A stretch of DNA of 64,000 nt, taken from Enhydrobacter sp. Lineage in GTDB: Bacteria > Pseudomonadota > Alphaproteobacteria > Reyranellales > Reyranellaceae. The stretch lies in assembly GCA_025808875.1 (NCBI GenBank), contig CP075528.1, positions 3,532,473 through 3,596,472 on the forward strand, written 5' to 3'. The notes beneath the pieces were generated by a model. It had not been told where the DNA came from and did not search any database. It saw nothing but the letters and a program-made list of their open reading frames with translations. Shown piece by piece: positions 45,372 to 53,937 of this stretch. A program made the position numbers and the translations under genes. Positions within the stretch are counted from its first letter, which is position 1, and each line of letters starts with the position of its first letter.

Positions 45372-46301
45372 ATGTCGCAAAGCGAACACCATGCCCTCGT
45401 GATCGGCGGCGGGACCATGGGCGTCGGCATCGTCGCCATGTTCTTAGGCAGCGGCTGGAAGACCCACGTCGTCTCGCGCTCGACTGGCACGCGCGAAGGC
45501 CTGCCGGCTGCGAGCGCCCGCGCGCTCGAAGCGATGGGCAAGAGCACGGACACATCGGGTCTTGCGACCTATGCCACGCTCGCCGAAGTGCCGTGGAACA
45601 AGATCGACATCGCCGTCGAGACCGTGACCGAGGACCTGCCACTGAAGCAAAAGCTGTTCGCCGAGATGGAGACGCTGTCCCGGCCTGGCGTGCCTCTCAC
45701 CTCGAACTCCTCGAGTTTCCCGATCAGCGAGATCGGCAAGGGGCTGAAGACGCAGAGCCGCATGATGGGTCTGCACTTCTTCATGCCGGCCCACCTCATC
45801 CCATTGGTCGAGGTGGTGCGCTCGATCCACACCGACGTGAAGCTCGCCGAAGAGGTCGGCGAGACCATGCGCGCGCTCGGCAAGCGGCCGGTGCAGGTGA
45901 AGAAGGACGTGATCGGCTTCCTCGGCAACCGTATCCAAGGCGCCCTGATGCGCGAGGCGCTGTGGCTGATCGAGCAGGGCGTCGCAAGCCCCGAGGACAT
46001 CGACGCCACGGTGCGGCTCTCCTTCGGCTTTCGCTACGCCGCGGCCGGCCCGATCGTGCAGAAAGAACATTCCGGCTGGGACACGACCTGCGCTGTGGCC
46101 AAGATCATCTGGCCAGACCTCTGCAACGAGAAGGGCCCGCCGCCGGTGCTGCAGCGGAACGTCGACCAGGGCCGTATCGGTTTCAAGACCAAGCGCGGTT
46201 TCTTCGACTGGAACGACGAGTCGATGAAGAAAGAGCGCGCCCGTTACGAGCGCGCCCTCAACAAGTGCCTGGAGATCTTCCGCGAGGAAGGGATCGTCTA
46301 G
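45372..46301 (+). CDS. 3-hydroxyacyl-CoA dehydrogenase family protein
   Basis: NAD-dependent enzyme of 309 residues. The Rossmann turn is VIGGGTMGVGIVAMFLG (10-26), and the catalytic His lies in GLHFFMPAHLIPLVEVV with Glu in that segment. The C-terminal domain carries DVIGFLGNRIQGALMREALW. Start MSQSEHHALV at 45372, preceded by GGGAGGACC. Oxidises a 3-hydroxyacyl-CoA; related enzymes also act on carnitine. It converges with rhlE and shares the bases CTAG at the stops. Confidence 0.92.
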   Translation: MSQSEHHALVIGGGTMGVGIVAMFLGSGWKTHVVSRSTGTREGLPAASARALEAMGKSTDTSGLATYATLAEVPWNKIDIAVETVTEDLPLKQKLFAEMETLSRPGVPLTSNSSSFPISEIGKGLKTQSRMMGLHFFMPAHLIPLVEVVRSIHTDVKLAEEVGETMRALGKRPVQVKKDVIGFLGNRIQGALMREALWLIEQGVASPEDIDATVRLSFGFRYAAAGPIVQKEHSGWDTTCAVAKIIWPDLCNEKGPPPVLQRNVDQGRIGFKTKRGFFDWNDESMKKERARYERALNKCLEIFREEGIV

Positions 46302-47812
46302 GCCGCGCGGCCGCGGCCGCGGCCGCCGCCACCGAAGCGACGGCCGCCGTTGCCGCGCGACGGTCCGCCGAACGGCCGGTCGCCGTATGGACGGTCGCCT
46401 TGGGGACGCGGCGTATAGGGTCGCTTGGCATGCGGGCGAGCGCTGTAGGTCTGCTCGGCCTGCGGGCGATCGCTCCGAGGCTGGTCGCGATAGTCGCCGC
46501 GCGCCCATTGATGCTCGGCCGGCGCACGATCACCACGCGAACGCCCGCCTACGGAACGATGGTGACCGTTGCCACCGCGACCGGAACCACGATGCTGGCG
46601 CGGGCGCTCGTCGCGCCGGTCCTCGCCCTCGTCCCTGCCGTCGCGGGCACCCGGCGCCGGCATGGCGGGCATGTCCTCGTTGGCCGGCGTCGGCACGACG
46701 GCGATGCGCTGGTTGGTCAGCCGCTCGATGCTCTTGAGCTGGCCGCGTTCGCCGCCGTCGCAGAACGACAGCGCCACGCCCGAGGCGCCGGCGCGCGCGG
46801 TGCGGCCGATGCGATGGACGTAGCTCTCGGCGTCGGCCGGCAGCTCGTAGTTGATGACGTGCGTCACGCCGCTCACGTCGATGCCGCGCGAGGCGAGATC
46901 GGTGGCGACCAGCACGCGGGCCCTGCCGCGGCTGAAATTGTCGAGCGCCTTCTGGCGGGCGTTCTGCGACTTGTTGCCGTGAATCGCCTCTGAGCGCACA
47001 CCGGTCTTGTCCAGCGCCTCGGCGACGCGATTGGCGCCGCGCTTGGTTCGCGTGAAGACGATCACGCGCTCGAGCTCGGGGTCGCCGAGCAGATGGCTGA
47101 GCAACGCCCGCTTGGCGGCAGCGTTCACGAAATAGACGCGCTGGTCGATCTTCTCGACCGTGCGGCCCTGCGGCGCGATCTCGACGCGCTCGGGGTTCTT
47201 CAGGATCTCGGCAGCGAGCTTGGCGATGTCACCCGGCATCGTCGCCGAGAACATCAGCGTCTGACGCTGCTTGGAGACGGACGCCACGATGCGGCGCACG
47301 TCCTTGATGAAACCCATGTCGAACATGCGGTCGGCTTCGTCGAGCACGAGGAAGCTGACATTGCCGAGGCGCGCATGGCCCTGCTGCATCAGGTCGAGCA
47401 GGCGGCCCGGCGTGGCGACCAGGATGTCGACGCCGCGATGGAGCGTCTCGATCTGGCGGCCGAAACCCAGCCCGCCGATCACCATGCCGAGGCGCAGGCC
47501 GAGACCGCGCCCGTAGGTATCGAAGGAACGGGCGATCTGGACGGCGAGCTCGCGCGTCGGCGCCAGCACCAGAGCGCGCGGGCTCTTGGGCTCGGCGCGG
47601 CGGTTCTGGGCAGCGAGGTGCTGGAGCACCGGCAGGGCGAAGGCTGCGGTCTTGCCGGTGCCGGTCTGGGCGATGCCCAGCACGTCACGGCCTTGCAGCA
47701 GCAGTGGAATGGTGCGAGCCTGAATGGGCGTGGGTTGTTCGTAGTTGGCGTGCTTCAGTGCACGCAGCAACGGCTCGGCCAATCCGAGGTCCGTGAAAGT
47801 CGGGTTGTTCAC
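46298..47812 (-). CDS. rhlE: DEAD-box ATP-dependent RNA helicase RhlE
   Basis: RNA helicase of 504 residues. Q motif YEQPTPIQ, Walker A AQTGTGKT (48-55), DEAD at 158-161, FSATMPG and HRIGRTARAG. The C-terminal 120 residues are an Arg/Gly-rich tail (RGSGRGGNG, GGRRFGGGGRGRGR) for RNA binding, typical of RhlE. The start is a GTG at 47812 without a clear Shine-Dalgarno; the 223 bp upstream (47813-48035) holds no gene and could be a leader. Likely helps rRNA maturation and cold adaptation. Stops overlap the convergent dehydrogenase gene. Confidence 0.95.
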   Translation of the reverse strand: MNNPTFTDLGLAEPLLRALKHANYEQPTPIQARTIPLLLQGRDVLGIAQTGTGKTAAFALPVLQHLAAQNRRAEPKSPRALVLAPTRELAVQIARSFDTYGRGLGLRLGMVIGGLGFGRQIETLHRGVDILVATPGRLLDLMQQGHARLGNVSFLVLDEADRMFDMGFIKDVRRIVASVSKQRQTLMFSATMPGDIAKLAAEILKNPERVEIAPQGRTVEKIDQRVYFVNAAAKRALLSHLLGDPELERVIVFTRTKRGANRVAEALDKTGVRSEAIHGNKSQNARQKALDNFSRGRARVLVATDLASRGIDVSGVTHVINYELPADAESYVHRIGRTARAGASGVALSFCDGGERGQLKSIERLTNQRIAVVPTPANEDMPAMPAPGARDGRDEGEDRRDERPRQHRGSGRGGNGHHRSVGGRSRGDRAPAEHQWARGDYRDQPRSDRPQAEQTYSARPHAKRPYTPRPQGDRPYGDRPFGGPSRGNGGRRFGGGGRGRGRAA

Positions 47813-48035
47813 TAAATACGGTCCAGTTGTCGGCTCGCTCCCAAGCGCGGTTGGGGCGGCTCTTGCTTCTAAGAGATTGTCCCGGGATGAGGCGCCCTGA
47901 AACTTCGTGGCGCGTCGCGCAATCGCGAGAAATCCGTATGCATCCGCGCGAGGATCGCGTGGACGGGCCGTATATGGTGGCGCAATGCGGCAAAGTCAAG
48001 GCGTCGTTCAGCGCGACGGGACCGCCGTCACCGCT

Positions 48036-49574
48036 CTAGGAACGGACCTGCAGCCCGTCAGGCGAGGCGGCCATGCCAGTGAAGCCACGCTCGCTCGAAA
48101 GGATGCGCCACGACAACATCTTCTGCGCACAGGCCAGCATCGCCGGTGCAGCAGTCGGATCGCGCGACAAGTCGTCGAGGCAGTGCGGATCGCGCGCGAG
48201 ATCGAAGAAGAGCGGTGGCAGCGCCGCAAAATGCACGTACTTGTGGCGCTCGTCGCGGATCACGGCGAGAGAGCATGCGTCCATTGGCAGGCCGAGCTCC
48301 TTCTCGGAATCGGCCGGACCCAATCCCCGAAAGTCGAACTCCCAGTGAACCTCGCCGCGCCAGTCCGAGACGTTTCGCCCATGGACGAGCGGCAGCAGGG
48401 AACGGCCGTCGCACTGGCGCGGCGCGTTCAGTCCGCACCACTCGAGTATCGTCGGCATGACGTCGACTGCTTCGGTGAACCGATCGATCGCCGAGCCGCG
48501 CGCCGCATCCGCCATGCGCGACGGGTCGCGCACGATCAGCGGCACATGGTAGGCCTCGTCGAAATAGCCCTGCTTGCCGAGCATCCAGTGGTCGCCGAGC
48601 ATCTCGCCATGGTCGGAGGTGACCACGATCAACGTCTCGTCGTAGAGCCCCCATTCCTTCAGCCTGTCGATCAGCCGCCCAACCTGGTCGTCGACCTCCT
48701 GCACCATGCCGTAGTAGGTCGCGCGCAGCTGGGCGATCTCGGCATCGCCCAACGCCGACACGACACCTTGGCCCGTCACGAAGTAGCTCGCCTGGCGCTG
48801 CGTGCGCAGATAGCTGGCGAGCAGCGGATGCTGCCGCGCCTCCCGTTCCGCCGTCGCGGCCCGGACCGGCGGGACCATCGCCGCGGCATCGTAGAGCGCA
48901 TGATAGGGGGCCGGCGCGACGAAGGGCGGATGCGGCCGGATGTAGGCGGCATGCGCAAACCACGAGGTGCCGCGGCGCACCGAGATGTAGTCCAGCAGCG
49001 CGTCGGTAAGGAAGGCGGTGATGCTGTCCTCTGCGCGGAAGCGCGCGGGCGCGAAAGTCGGCCCGCAGCCGCCGTCGACGCCCGCTGCCGGCCGGTAGAC
49101 TTCCGTCACGTCGTCGGCAAACGGATAGCCCCTGGCCTGCAGATGCGCCATCCACGGGAGGGGACGTTCGGGCAACACCAGCTCGGCCGAAAACCCGGGC
49201 ATCACCGATTCGTAGGTACGCAGCGCGGGATCGGCCGGATCGAGCCCGGTCGGATCGACGGTCGTGTCGGTGTAACCGAACAGCGCGGGGTCGTAGCCGG
49301 CCTTCCGGCATTCCAGCGCGATGTTGGTGAAGCGGCGGGCAAGCGGCGTGCCGTTGCGCACGACTCCGTTGTTGTGCTGGTAGGTGCCGGTGAGCAGCGC
49401 GGCGCGGGACGGGCCGCACGGCGAGGCCTGGACGAAATGCCGGCGACACAGCACGCCGTCCGCCGCCAGGCGGTCGAGATTCGGCGTCTTAAGGATCGGA
49501 TTTCCGGCACAGCCCAGTGCGTCTGCCCGCCACTGGTCGACCACGATGAAGAGGATGTTGCGCCGCGAGACCAT
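48036..49574 (-). CDS. Phosphonate monoester hydrolase/sulfatase-like enzyme (paralogue B)
   Basis: Paralogue of the enzyme at 10275-11822, 512 residues. Nucleophile motif CGPSR at 53-57, metal ligands Asp13-Gln14 (VVDQWRAD) and SDHGEMLGDHWMLGKQGYFD. Shared segments such as PPFVAPAPYHALYD and KYVHFAALPPLFFDL show descent from one ancestor. ATG at 49574 has GGGAGG 4 nt upstream, the same layout as paralogue A. Cys53 would need formylglycine conversion. No signal peptide. Substrate unknown; phosphonate/phosphate diesters and sulfate esters are the family range. Confidence 0.85.
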   Translation of the reverse strand: MVSRRNILFIVVDQWRADALGCAGNPILKTPNLDRLAADGVLCRRHFVQASPCGPSRAALLTGTYQHNNGVVRNGTPLARRFTNIALECRKAGYDPALFGYTDTTVDPTGLDPADPALRTYESVMPGFSAELVLPERPLPWMAHLQARGYPFADDVTEVYRPAAGVDGGCGPTFAPARFRAEDSITAFLTDALLDYISVRRGTSWFAHAAYIRPHPPFVAPAPYHALYDAAAMVPPVRAATAEREARQHPLLASYLRTQRQASYFVTGQGVVSALGDAEIAQLRATYYGMVQEVDDQVGRLIDRLKEWGLYDETLIVVTSDHGEMLGDHWMLGKQGYFDEAYHVPLIVRDPSRMADAARGSAIDRFTEAVDVMPTILEWCGLNAPRQCDGRSLLPLVHGRNVSDWRGEVHWEFDFRGLGPADSEKELGLPMDACSLAVIRDERHKYVHFAALPPLFFDLARDPHCLDDLSRDPTAAPAMLACAQKMLSWRILSSERGFTGMAASPDGLQVRS

Positions 49575-49674
49575 GCGCCTCCCGTAGCCGAATTCGTTTC
49601 TCCGGTCGATACGCGAGGCCATGGCGGCGACGCGATGCGGCCTCTAGGATGGGCCTCCAAGAAGGCGAGGAAAC

Positions 49675-50748
49675 ATGGAATTCGGCGTCCTCTTCACGTC
49701 TCATCCGAACCCCAGCGAAGAGCCCTATCCGCATCGCGCCGTGCATGCCCGTACGACCGACGAGATCCTCGAGGCCGAGCGGCTGGGCTACGACACCGCC
49801 TGGATCGCCGAGCACCATTTCGCGACCAGCTACGGCATCATGCCGGACTGCTTCGCCTACATGGCCTATCTCGCGGCCAAGACCAGCCGCATCAATGTCG
49901 GCGCGGCGGTGATCACCTTGCCGCTCTACGACCCGATCCGCGTGGTCGAGAACACCTCCTTCGTCGACATCCTCAGCAACGGCCGCGTTCGCCTGGGCGT
50001 CGGCTCGGGCTACCGGCCCTACGAGTTCGAGGGGCTGGGCAAGGACTTCGACGGCCGGCGCGACGTCGTCGAGGAGGCGATCGGCCTGATGTTCGATGCC
50101 TGGCACCGTCACCGCTGGGACCACAAGGGCAAGTACTTCGCCGGCACCGTCAGGCAACCCTACGAGTTGCTGCCGCATCCCGTGCAGATGCCGCATCCGC
50201 CACTCTACATGGCGGGCGGCACCGATCGTTCCATCGGATACAGCGGCCGCAACGGCTTCGGCCTCATGCTCTCGACCCTGCCCGGCGTCGACACGCTCGC
50301 CGCCCAGACCGCGCTCTACAAGCGCGAGCTCGCCAAGGCGTCGGCCGAGCGCCGCCAGAACCCGGCGGCCGGCCATGTCGACATCGCGCGCTGGGTCTAC
50401 ATCGCCGACAGCGATGCCGAGGCCCGTGCCGACACCGAGGAGGCGATCGTGCGCCACATCGCCCATTTCGGCGGCTCCGGCACATCGGGCTATCTCGGCT
50501 CGGTGTCGGAAAAGGGCAAGGAGCTCGGCTACGACGACCTGCAGGCGACGACCCTCCTGCACGGCTCGGCCGAGACCGTCATCGCTCGCCTGCGCGAGAT
50601 GCAGGCGCGCGCCGGAATGACCTCCCTGCTGCTGCACTACCCGCCCTACTACGGCCGCGAGAAGACGATGAAGAGCCTCCGGCTGTTCGCCGAGCGCGTG
50701 ATCCCGACTTTCCGGCCACCGGCGCGGAGGGCAGTCGCCGCCGAATGA
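49675..50748 (+). CDS. LLM-class flavin-dependent oxidoreductase (luciferase-like)
   Basis: Bacterial luciferase-like monooxygenase of 357 residues. MEFGVLFTSHPNP, GYDTAWIAEHHFATSYG, GAAVITLPLYDPIRVVE and LSNGRVRLGVGSGYRPYEFE are family-typical. It uses reduced flavin from a reductase elsewhere; substrates of relatives include alkanesulfonates, aliphatic amines and aromatic compounds. The stop overlaps the transporter start as ATGA. AGGCGAGGAA precedes the ATG. Confidence 0.9.
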   Translation: MEFGVLFTSHPNPSEEPYPHRAVHARTTDEILEAERLGYDTAWIAEHHFATSYGIMPDCFAYMAYLAAKTSRINVGAAVITLPLYDPIRVVENTSFVDILSNGRVRLGVGSGYRPYEFEGLGKDFDGRRDVVEEAIGLMFDAWHRHRWDHKGKYFAGTVRQPYELLPHPVQMPHPPLYMAGGTDRSIGYSGRNGFGLMLSTLPGVDTLAAQTALYKRELAKASAERRQNPAAGHVDIARWVYIADSDAEARADTEEAIVRHIAHFGGSGTSGYLGSVSEKGKELGYDDLQATTLLHGSAETVIARLREMQARAGMTSLLLHYPPYYGREKTMKSLRLFAERVIPTFRPPARRAVAAE

Positions 50749-51647
50749 CCCGCACCGCGCGCGGCGCGCTCTACACCGTTCTCGCCATGCTGGGCTTCGC
50801 CAGCATGGACACGCTCAGCAAGTGGGTGGTGGCCGACTATCCGATCGGCCAGATGATGTGGATCCGATACGCGGTGTTCTGCGTCTTCGCCTGGCTGGTC
50901 GTGCGTCCGCGCGGCGGCCTGCTGCGCGCGGCGCGCACCCAGCGGCCCTGGCTGCAGGGTGCGCGGGCGCTGCTGGCGGTCGTCGAGAGCGCCGTGTTCG
51001 TGCTCGCCTTCTACTACCTGCCGCTCGCCGACACGCACGCCGTCGCCGCCACCTCGCCGCTGATCGTGATCGCGCTCGGGGTCCTGTTCCTCGGCGAGCG
51101 CGCCGGCATGGCGCGCTGGATCGCCGTGGCGGCGGGCTTCGTGGGCGTGCTGCTGATCGTGCGACCGGGCTTCAAGGCGTTCGACTGGCCGCTCGTGCTG
51201 CCGCTCCTCGGCGCGCTGCTGTGGGGCGTCTACCAGATCATGACCCGGCTCTGCGCGCGCACCGATTCGTCGGACACCACGCTCGTCTGGTCGGCCGTCG
51301 TCGCCTTCGCCGCCACCAGCGTCGTCGGCCCGTGGGAATGGCATCCGCCCGACGCGCTGGGCTGGACGCTGCTGCTCGCGATCGCGCTGCTCGGCGCGCT
51401 GGCGCACTACGCGCTGATCTGCGCGCTCGACCACGCCGAGGCCGGCGCGGTGCAGCCCTACAGCTACACCTTGCTGGTGTGGGTCGCGATCCTCGGCGCG
51501 CTGGTGTTCGGCGACATCCCGGACGGCTGGACCATGGCGGGCGCCGCCATCGTCGTGGCGAGCGGCCTCTACACCTGGCGCCACGACCGCCGGGTCGTCA
51601 GGGTCCGGCCTACTTCTGCCGCTTCCACTCGCTGCAGCCGACCATGA
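50745..51647 (+). CDS. EamA/DMT-superfamily transporter
   Basis: Ten-helix membrane transporter of 300 residues. MTRTARGALYTVLAMLGFAS opens the first EamA repeat and LPLLGALLWGVYQIMTRLCA the second. Relatives export metabolites such as amino acids or drugs. It is coupled to the flavin monooxygenase upstream (ATGA overlap), so it may move that enzyme's substrate or product. The C-terminal 13 codons overlap the convergent secreted-protein gene by 38 bp. Confidence 0.9.
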   Translation: MTRTARGALYTVLAMLGFASMDTLSKWVVADYPIGQMMWIRYAVFCVFAWLVVRPRGGLLRAARTQRPWLQGARALLAVVESAVFVLAFYYLPLADTHAVAATSPLIVIALGVLFLGERAGMARWIAVAAGFVGVLLIVRPGFKAFDWPLVLPLLGALLWGVYQIMTRLCARTDSSDTTLVWSAVVAFAATSVVGPWEWHPPDALGWTLLLAIALLGALAHYALICALDHAEAGAVQPYSYTLLVWVAILGALVFGDIPDGWTMAGAAIVVASGLYTWRHDRRVVRVRPTSAASTRCSRP

Positions 51648-52044
51648 ACACCGGGCCGGACTGGCGGTAGCAGACCTGCAGCGTGTCGCTGTCGATCACC
51701 ATGCCGTCGACCAGGCCGTTCGCCTCGGCGAGATAGACCCACTTGCCGTCATGCGACAGGGAGCCGACGAATGGCACCTTCGCGGCATGCTCCGTCGAGA
51801 CATGCCCCCAGAAGCGCCTGGCGTCCTGACCTTCGACGACGAAGGTGAAGGTCTGGTGGCGCAATCGATGCGCGCCCGCCGCCTTGGCGGCGGCGCCCGG
51901 CGGATGATGGGTGGCCGCTCCGCTGACGATCGCTTCGCCGCTGCTCTTCCACGTGCCCTTCATGTCCAGGGTCTGCGCCTGCGCAACCATGGTGCCGGCA
52001 GCGAAAGCCGCCGCCGCGGCGACCGCACGAACCAAGCTCTTCAT
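51610..52044 (-). CDS. Secreted protein of unknown function
   Basis: Protein of 144 residues with signal peptide MKSLVRAVAAAAAFAAGTMV and cleavage near AQAQ (24). The mature chain begins TLDMKGTWKSSGEAIVSG, and later segments (TFTFVVEGQDARRFWGH and GMVIDSDTLQVCYRQSG) suggest a small beta-barrel like those of periplasmic lipocalin-type domains. Two cysteines near the C-terminus could form a disulfide. No characterised family recognised. It overlaps the transporter stop by 38 bp and starts 15 nt after the SDR stop. Confidence 0.72.
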   Translation of the reverse strand: MKSLVRAVAAAAAFAAGTMVAQAQTLDMKGTWKSSGEAIVSGAATHHPPGAAAKAAGAHRLRHQTFTFVVEGQDARRFWGHVSTEHAAKVPFVGSLSHDGKWVYLAEANGLVDGMVIDSDTLQVCYRQSGPVFMVGCSEWKRQK

Positions 52045-52059
52045 CGGATCTCTCCTCCT

Positions 52060-52848
52060 TCAACGCGGCCACTGCCGCAGCGCCACCAGCCCGCCGTCGA
52101 TCGGCAGCAGCACGCCGGTCACCCAGCGCGATTCGTCGGAGGCAAGATACACGGCGCCATGGGCGATGTCCCAGGCCGTGCCCTCCGTCTGCATCGGAAC
52201 CATCCTGCGCCGCCGCTCGCGCGCCTCGGCGCCCATGTGCGCCACCATCGGCGTGTGCACCGAGCCGACGACGATGCAGTTGGCGCGGATGTTCTGGGTC
52301 GCGTAGTCGGCCGCCACCGAATGGGTGAAGCCGTGCAGGCCGGCCTTGACCGTCGAATAGGCGACGGCGCCCGGGCTGCCCATCAGGCCGAGCGCGCCCG
52401 CGATCGACGACACCATGATGATCGAGCCGCCGCCGCCCGCCTTCATCCTGGGGATGCAATACTTGGTGCAGAGCATGGTGGTGGTGAGGTTGGCCTCGAT
52501 CACCTTGTGCCAGTCCTCGAGCTTGACCGTCTCGGGCGTGCCGGGCGCGCCGATGCCGACATTGTTGTGCAGCACGTCGAGCCGGCCGTAGGTCTTGACC
52601 GCGAACGCGGCCATCGCCTCGCACACCTCGGGTTTGGCGACGTCGCCCGCGAACACCGAGGCCTCGCCGCCCTCCTCCCTGATCTGCCGCGCGAGCTTGT
52701 CGGCACGCTCGGCGCTCCTGTTCACCAGCACCACCCTGGCGCCCTCGCGCGCGAACAGGAGGGCGGTCGCCATGCCGTTGCCGACGCCCTCGCCGCGCGG
52801 CGCCGCGCCCGTCACCACCGCTACCTTGCCTTTCAGCCGATCGACCAT
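52060..52848 (-). CDS. SDR family oxidoreductase
   Basis: SDR of 262 residues with an unusual cofactor loop: VTGAAPRGEGVGNGMATALL, longer than the standard TGxxxGIG. HNNVGIGAPG, Ser in MVSSIAGALG, Tyr-Lys in AYSTVKAGLHGF and TGVLLPIDGGL are otherwise classical. The ATG at 52848 (MVDRLKGKVAV) has GGGAGC 6 nt upstream. Divergent from a GFA-family gene (40 nt). Substrate unknown. Confidence 0.9.
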   Translation of the reverse strand: MVDRLKGKVAVVTGAAPRGEGVGNGMATALLFAREGARVVLVNRSAERADKLARQIREEGGEASVFAGDVAKPEVCEAMAAFAVKTYGRLDVLHNNVGIGAPGTPETVKLEDWHKVIEANLTTTMLCTKYCIPRMKAGGGGSIIMVSSIAGALGLMGSPGAVAYSTVKAGLHGFTHSVAADYATQNIRANCIVVGSVHTPMVAHMGAEARERRRRMVPMQTEGTAWDIAHGAVYLASDESRWVTGVLLPIDGGLVALRQWPR

Positions 52849-52888
52849 TTCAATGCTCCCTTTCCGCGCGATGCTATGGGGCGACACG

Positions 52889-53374
52889 ATGAGCGGCAAC
52901 GAGACCTTCGAGGGCGGCTGCACCTGTCGGCAGGTTCGCTATCGCATGACGAGCCGGCCGATGTTCGTGCATTGCTGCCACTGCCGCTGGTGCCAGCGCG
53001 AGACCGGCACGGCGTTCGCGCTCAACGCCATGATCGAGGCCGACCGGGTCGAGCTGCTGAGCGGCCAGCCCGAAATGGTGCTGACGCCGTCGCTGAGCGG
53101 CAAGGGACAGAAGATCTGGCGCTGCCGGACCTGCCGCATCGCCGTGTGGAGCAACTATCCCGGCGCCGGCGACGCCGTGCGCTTCATGCGCGTCGGCACG
53201 CTCGACAGGCCCGACGCCATGCCGCCCGACGTCCACATCTTCACCGCGTCGAAGCAGCCTTGGGTCGTGCTGCCCGAGGGCGCCCGCGCCGTGCCCGAGT
53301 TCTACGACCGCGAGGCGACGTGGCCGAAGGAGAGTCTCGCGCGACGCGCGGCGACGCGCGCCAGAACGGGCTAG
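52889..53374 (+). CDS. GFA (glutathione-dependent formaldehyde-activating)-family zinc protein
   Basis: Protein of 161 residues in the GFA/CENP-V zinc-binding family. Metal cysteines are in GGCTCRQVRYR, HCCHCRWCQRETG and WRCRTCRIAVW; the last pair reads CRTC rather than the more usual C..CG. Family members are often called glutathione-dependent aldehyde-activating enzymes, but function is rarely tested. Start at 52889 (MSGNETFEGG); an ATG at 52871 is also open. It shares CTAG with the convergent next gene. Confidence 0.85.
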   Translation: MSGNETFEGGCTCRQVRYRMTSRPMFVHCCHCRWCQRETGTAFALNAMIEADRVELLSGQPEMVLTPSLSGKGQKIWRCRTCRIAVWSNYPGAGDAVRFMRVGTLDRPDAMPPDVHIFTASKQPWVVLPEGARAVPEFYDREATWPKESLARRAATRARTG

Positions 53375-53910
53375 AGAGCGCCGAGATCGGCTAATGCGCC
53401 GACGATCATGCGCGTGCCCACCGCCATGAGCAGGATGTCGTTGGCAACGCGCACATATTCGTGGCCGGCCGGAGCCGGCGACAACAGACCGAGCAAGGCG
53501 CCAGGCAAGGGGTAGTAGACGACACCCGCCGGCAGCGGCCGACCGAGGCTCCACATCTTCTTGGCCTGACCGGGCGGAAGGCATCCGTTGTTCTTCTTCG
53601 CGAGGCCCGGCGGACAATGGCCCGCGGCGAATTCCCGGCGATAGTAGGAGTAGGTCGTGCCGCGGTCGCGATCGGATATGACGATATCGACCTGAGGGCC
53701 CGGCGACGCCGCCCGGCGCGGCCCGGCACTCGACGGTCCGGCGGACGCCGGCGGCCCGCCGCCCTGGCCCGGAGCAGTCTGGCTTTGGCCCTGACCCTGG
53801 CCGCGGCCCGGCCTGTCATCCTTGTCCTTCTGCGCCCACGCACCCGACGCGACGAGGATGCCGGACATGGCCACGACGACGATCGACAACGGGCGCACCG
53901 AAGCCTCCAT
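53371..53910 (-). CDS. Secreted low-complexity protein, CigR/RcnB-like
   Basis: Protein of 179 residues. After a signal peptide (RPLSIVVVAMSGILVASGAW, cut near AWAQ) comes a Gly/Gln/Pro-rich linker (RGQGQGQSQTAPGQGGG), then a compact C-terminal domain: YYRREFAAGHCPPGLAKKNN, GCLPPGQAKKMWSLGRPLP and a hydrophobic end. The CPPGLAKK...CLPPGQAKK pattern is seen in RcnB/CigR-type periplasmic proteins. The ATG at 53910 has GGGAGA 9 nt upstream; 53925 is also possible. Role unknown. Confidence 0.75.
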   Translation of the reverse strand: MEASVRPLSIVVVAMSGILVASGAWAQKDKDDRPGRGQGQGQSQTAPGQGGGPPASAGPSSAGPRRAASPGPQVDIVISDRDRGTTYSYYRREFAAGHCPPGLAKKNNGCLPPGQAKKMWSLGRPLPAGVVYYPLPGALLGLLSPAPAGHEYVRVANDILLMAVGTRMIVGALADLGAL

Positions 53911-53937
53911 GAGTTGGTCTCCCATGGAATCGCGCAA

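Noticed and set aside
47907..50744. The first ~945 codons of a long plus-strand frame ending in the EamA transporter
   Set aside because: Only the last 300 codons (from 50745) have a recognisable fold; the rest is antisense to the sulfatase-like gene or out of frame with the monooxygenase.
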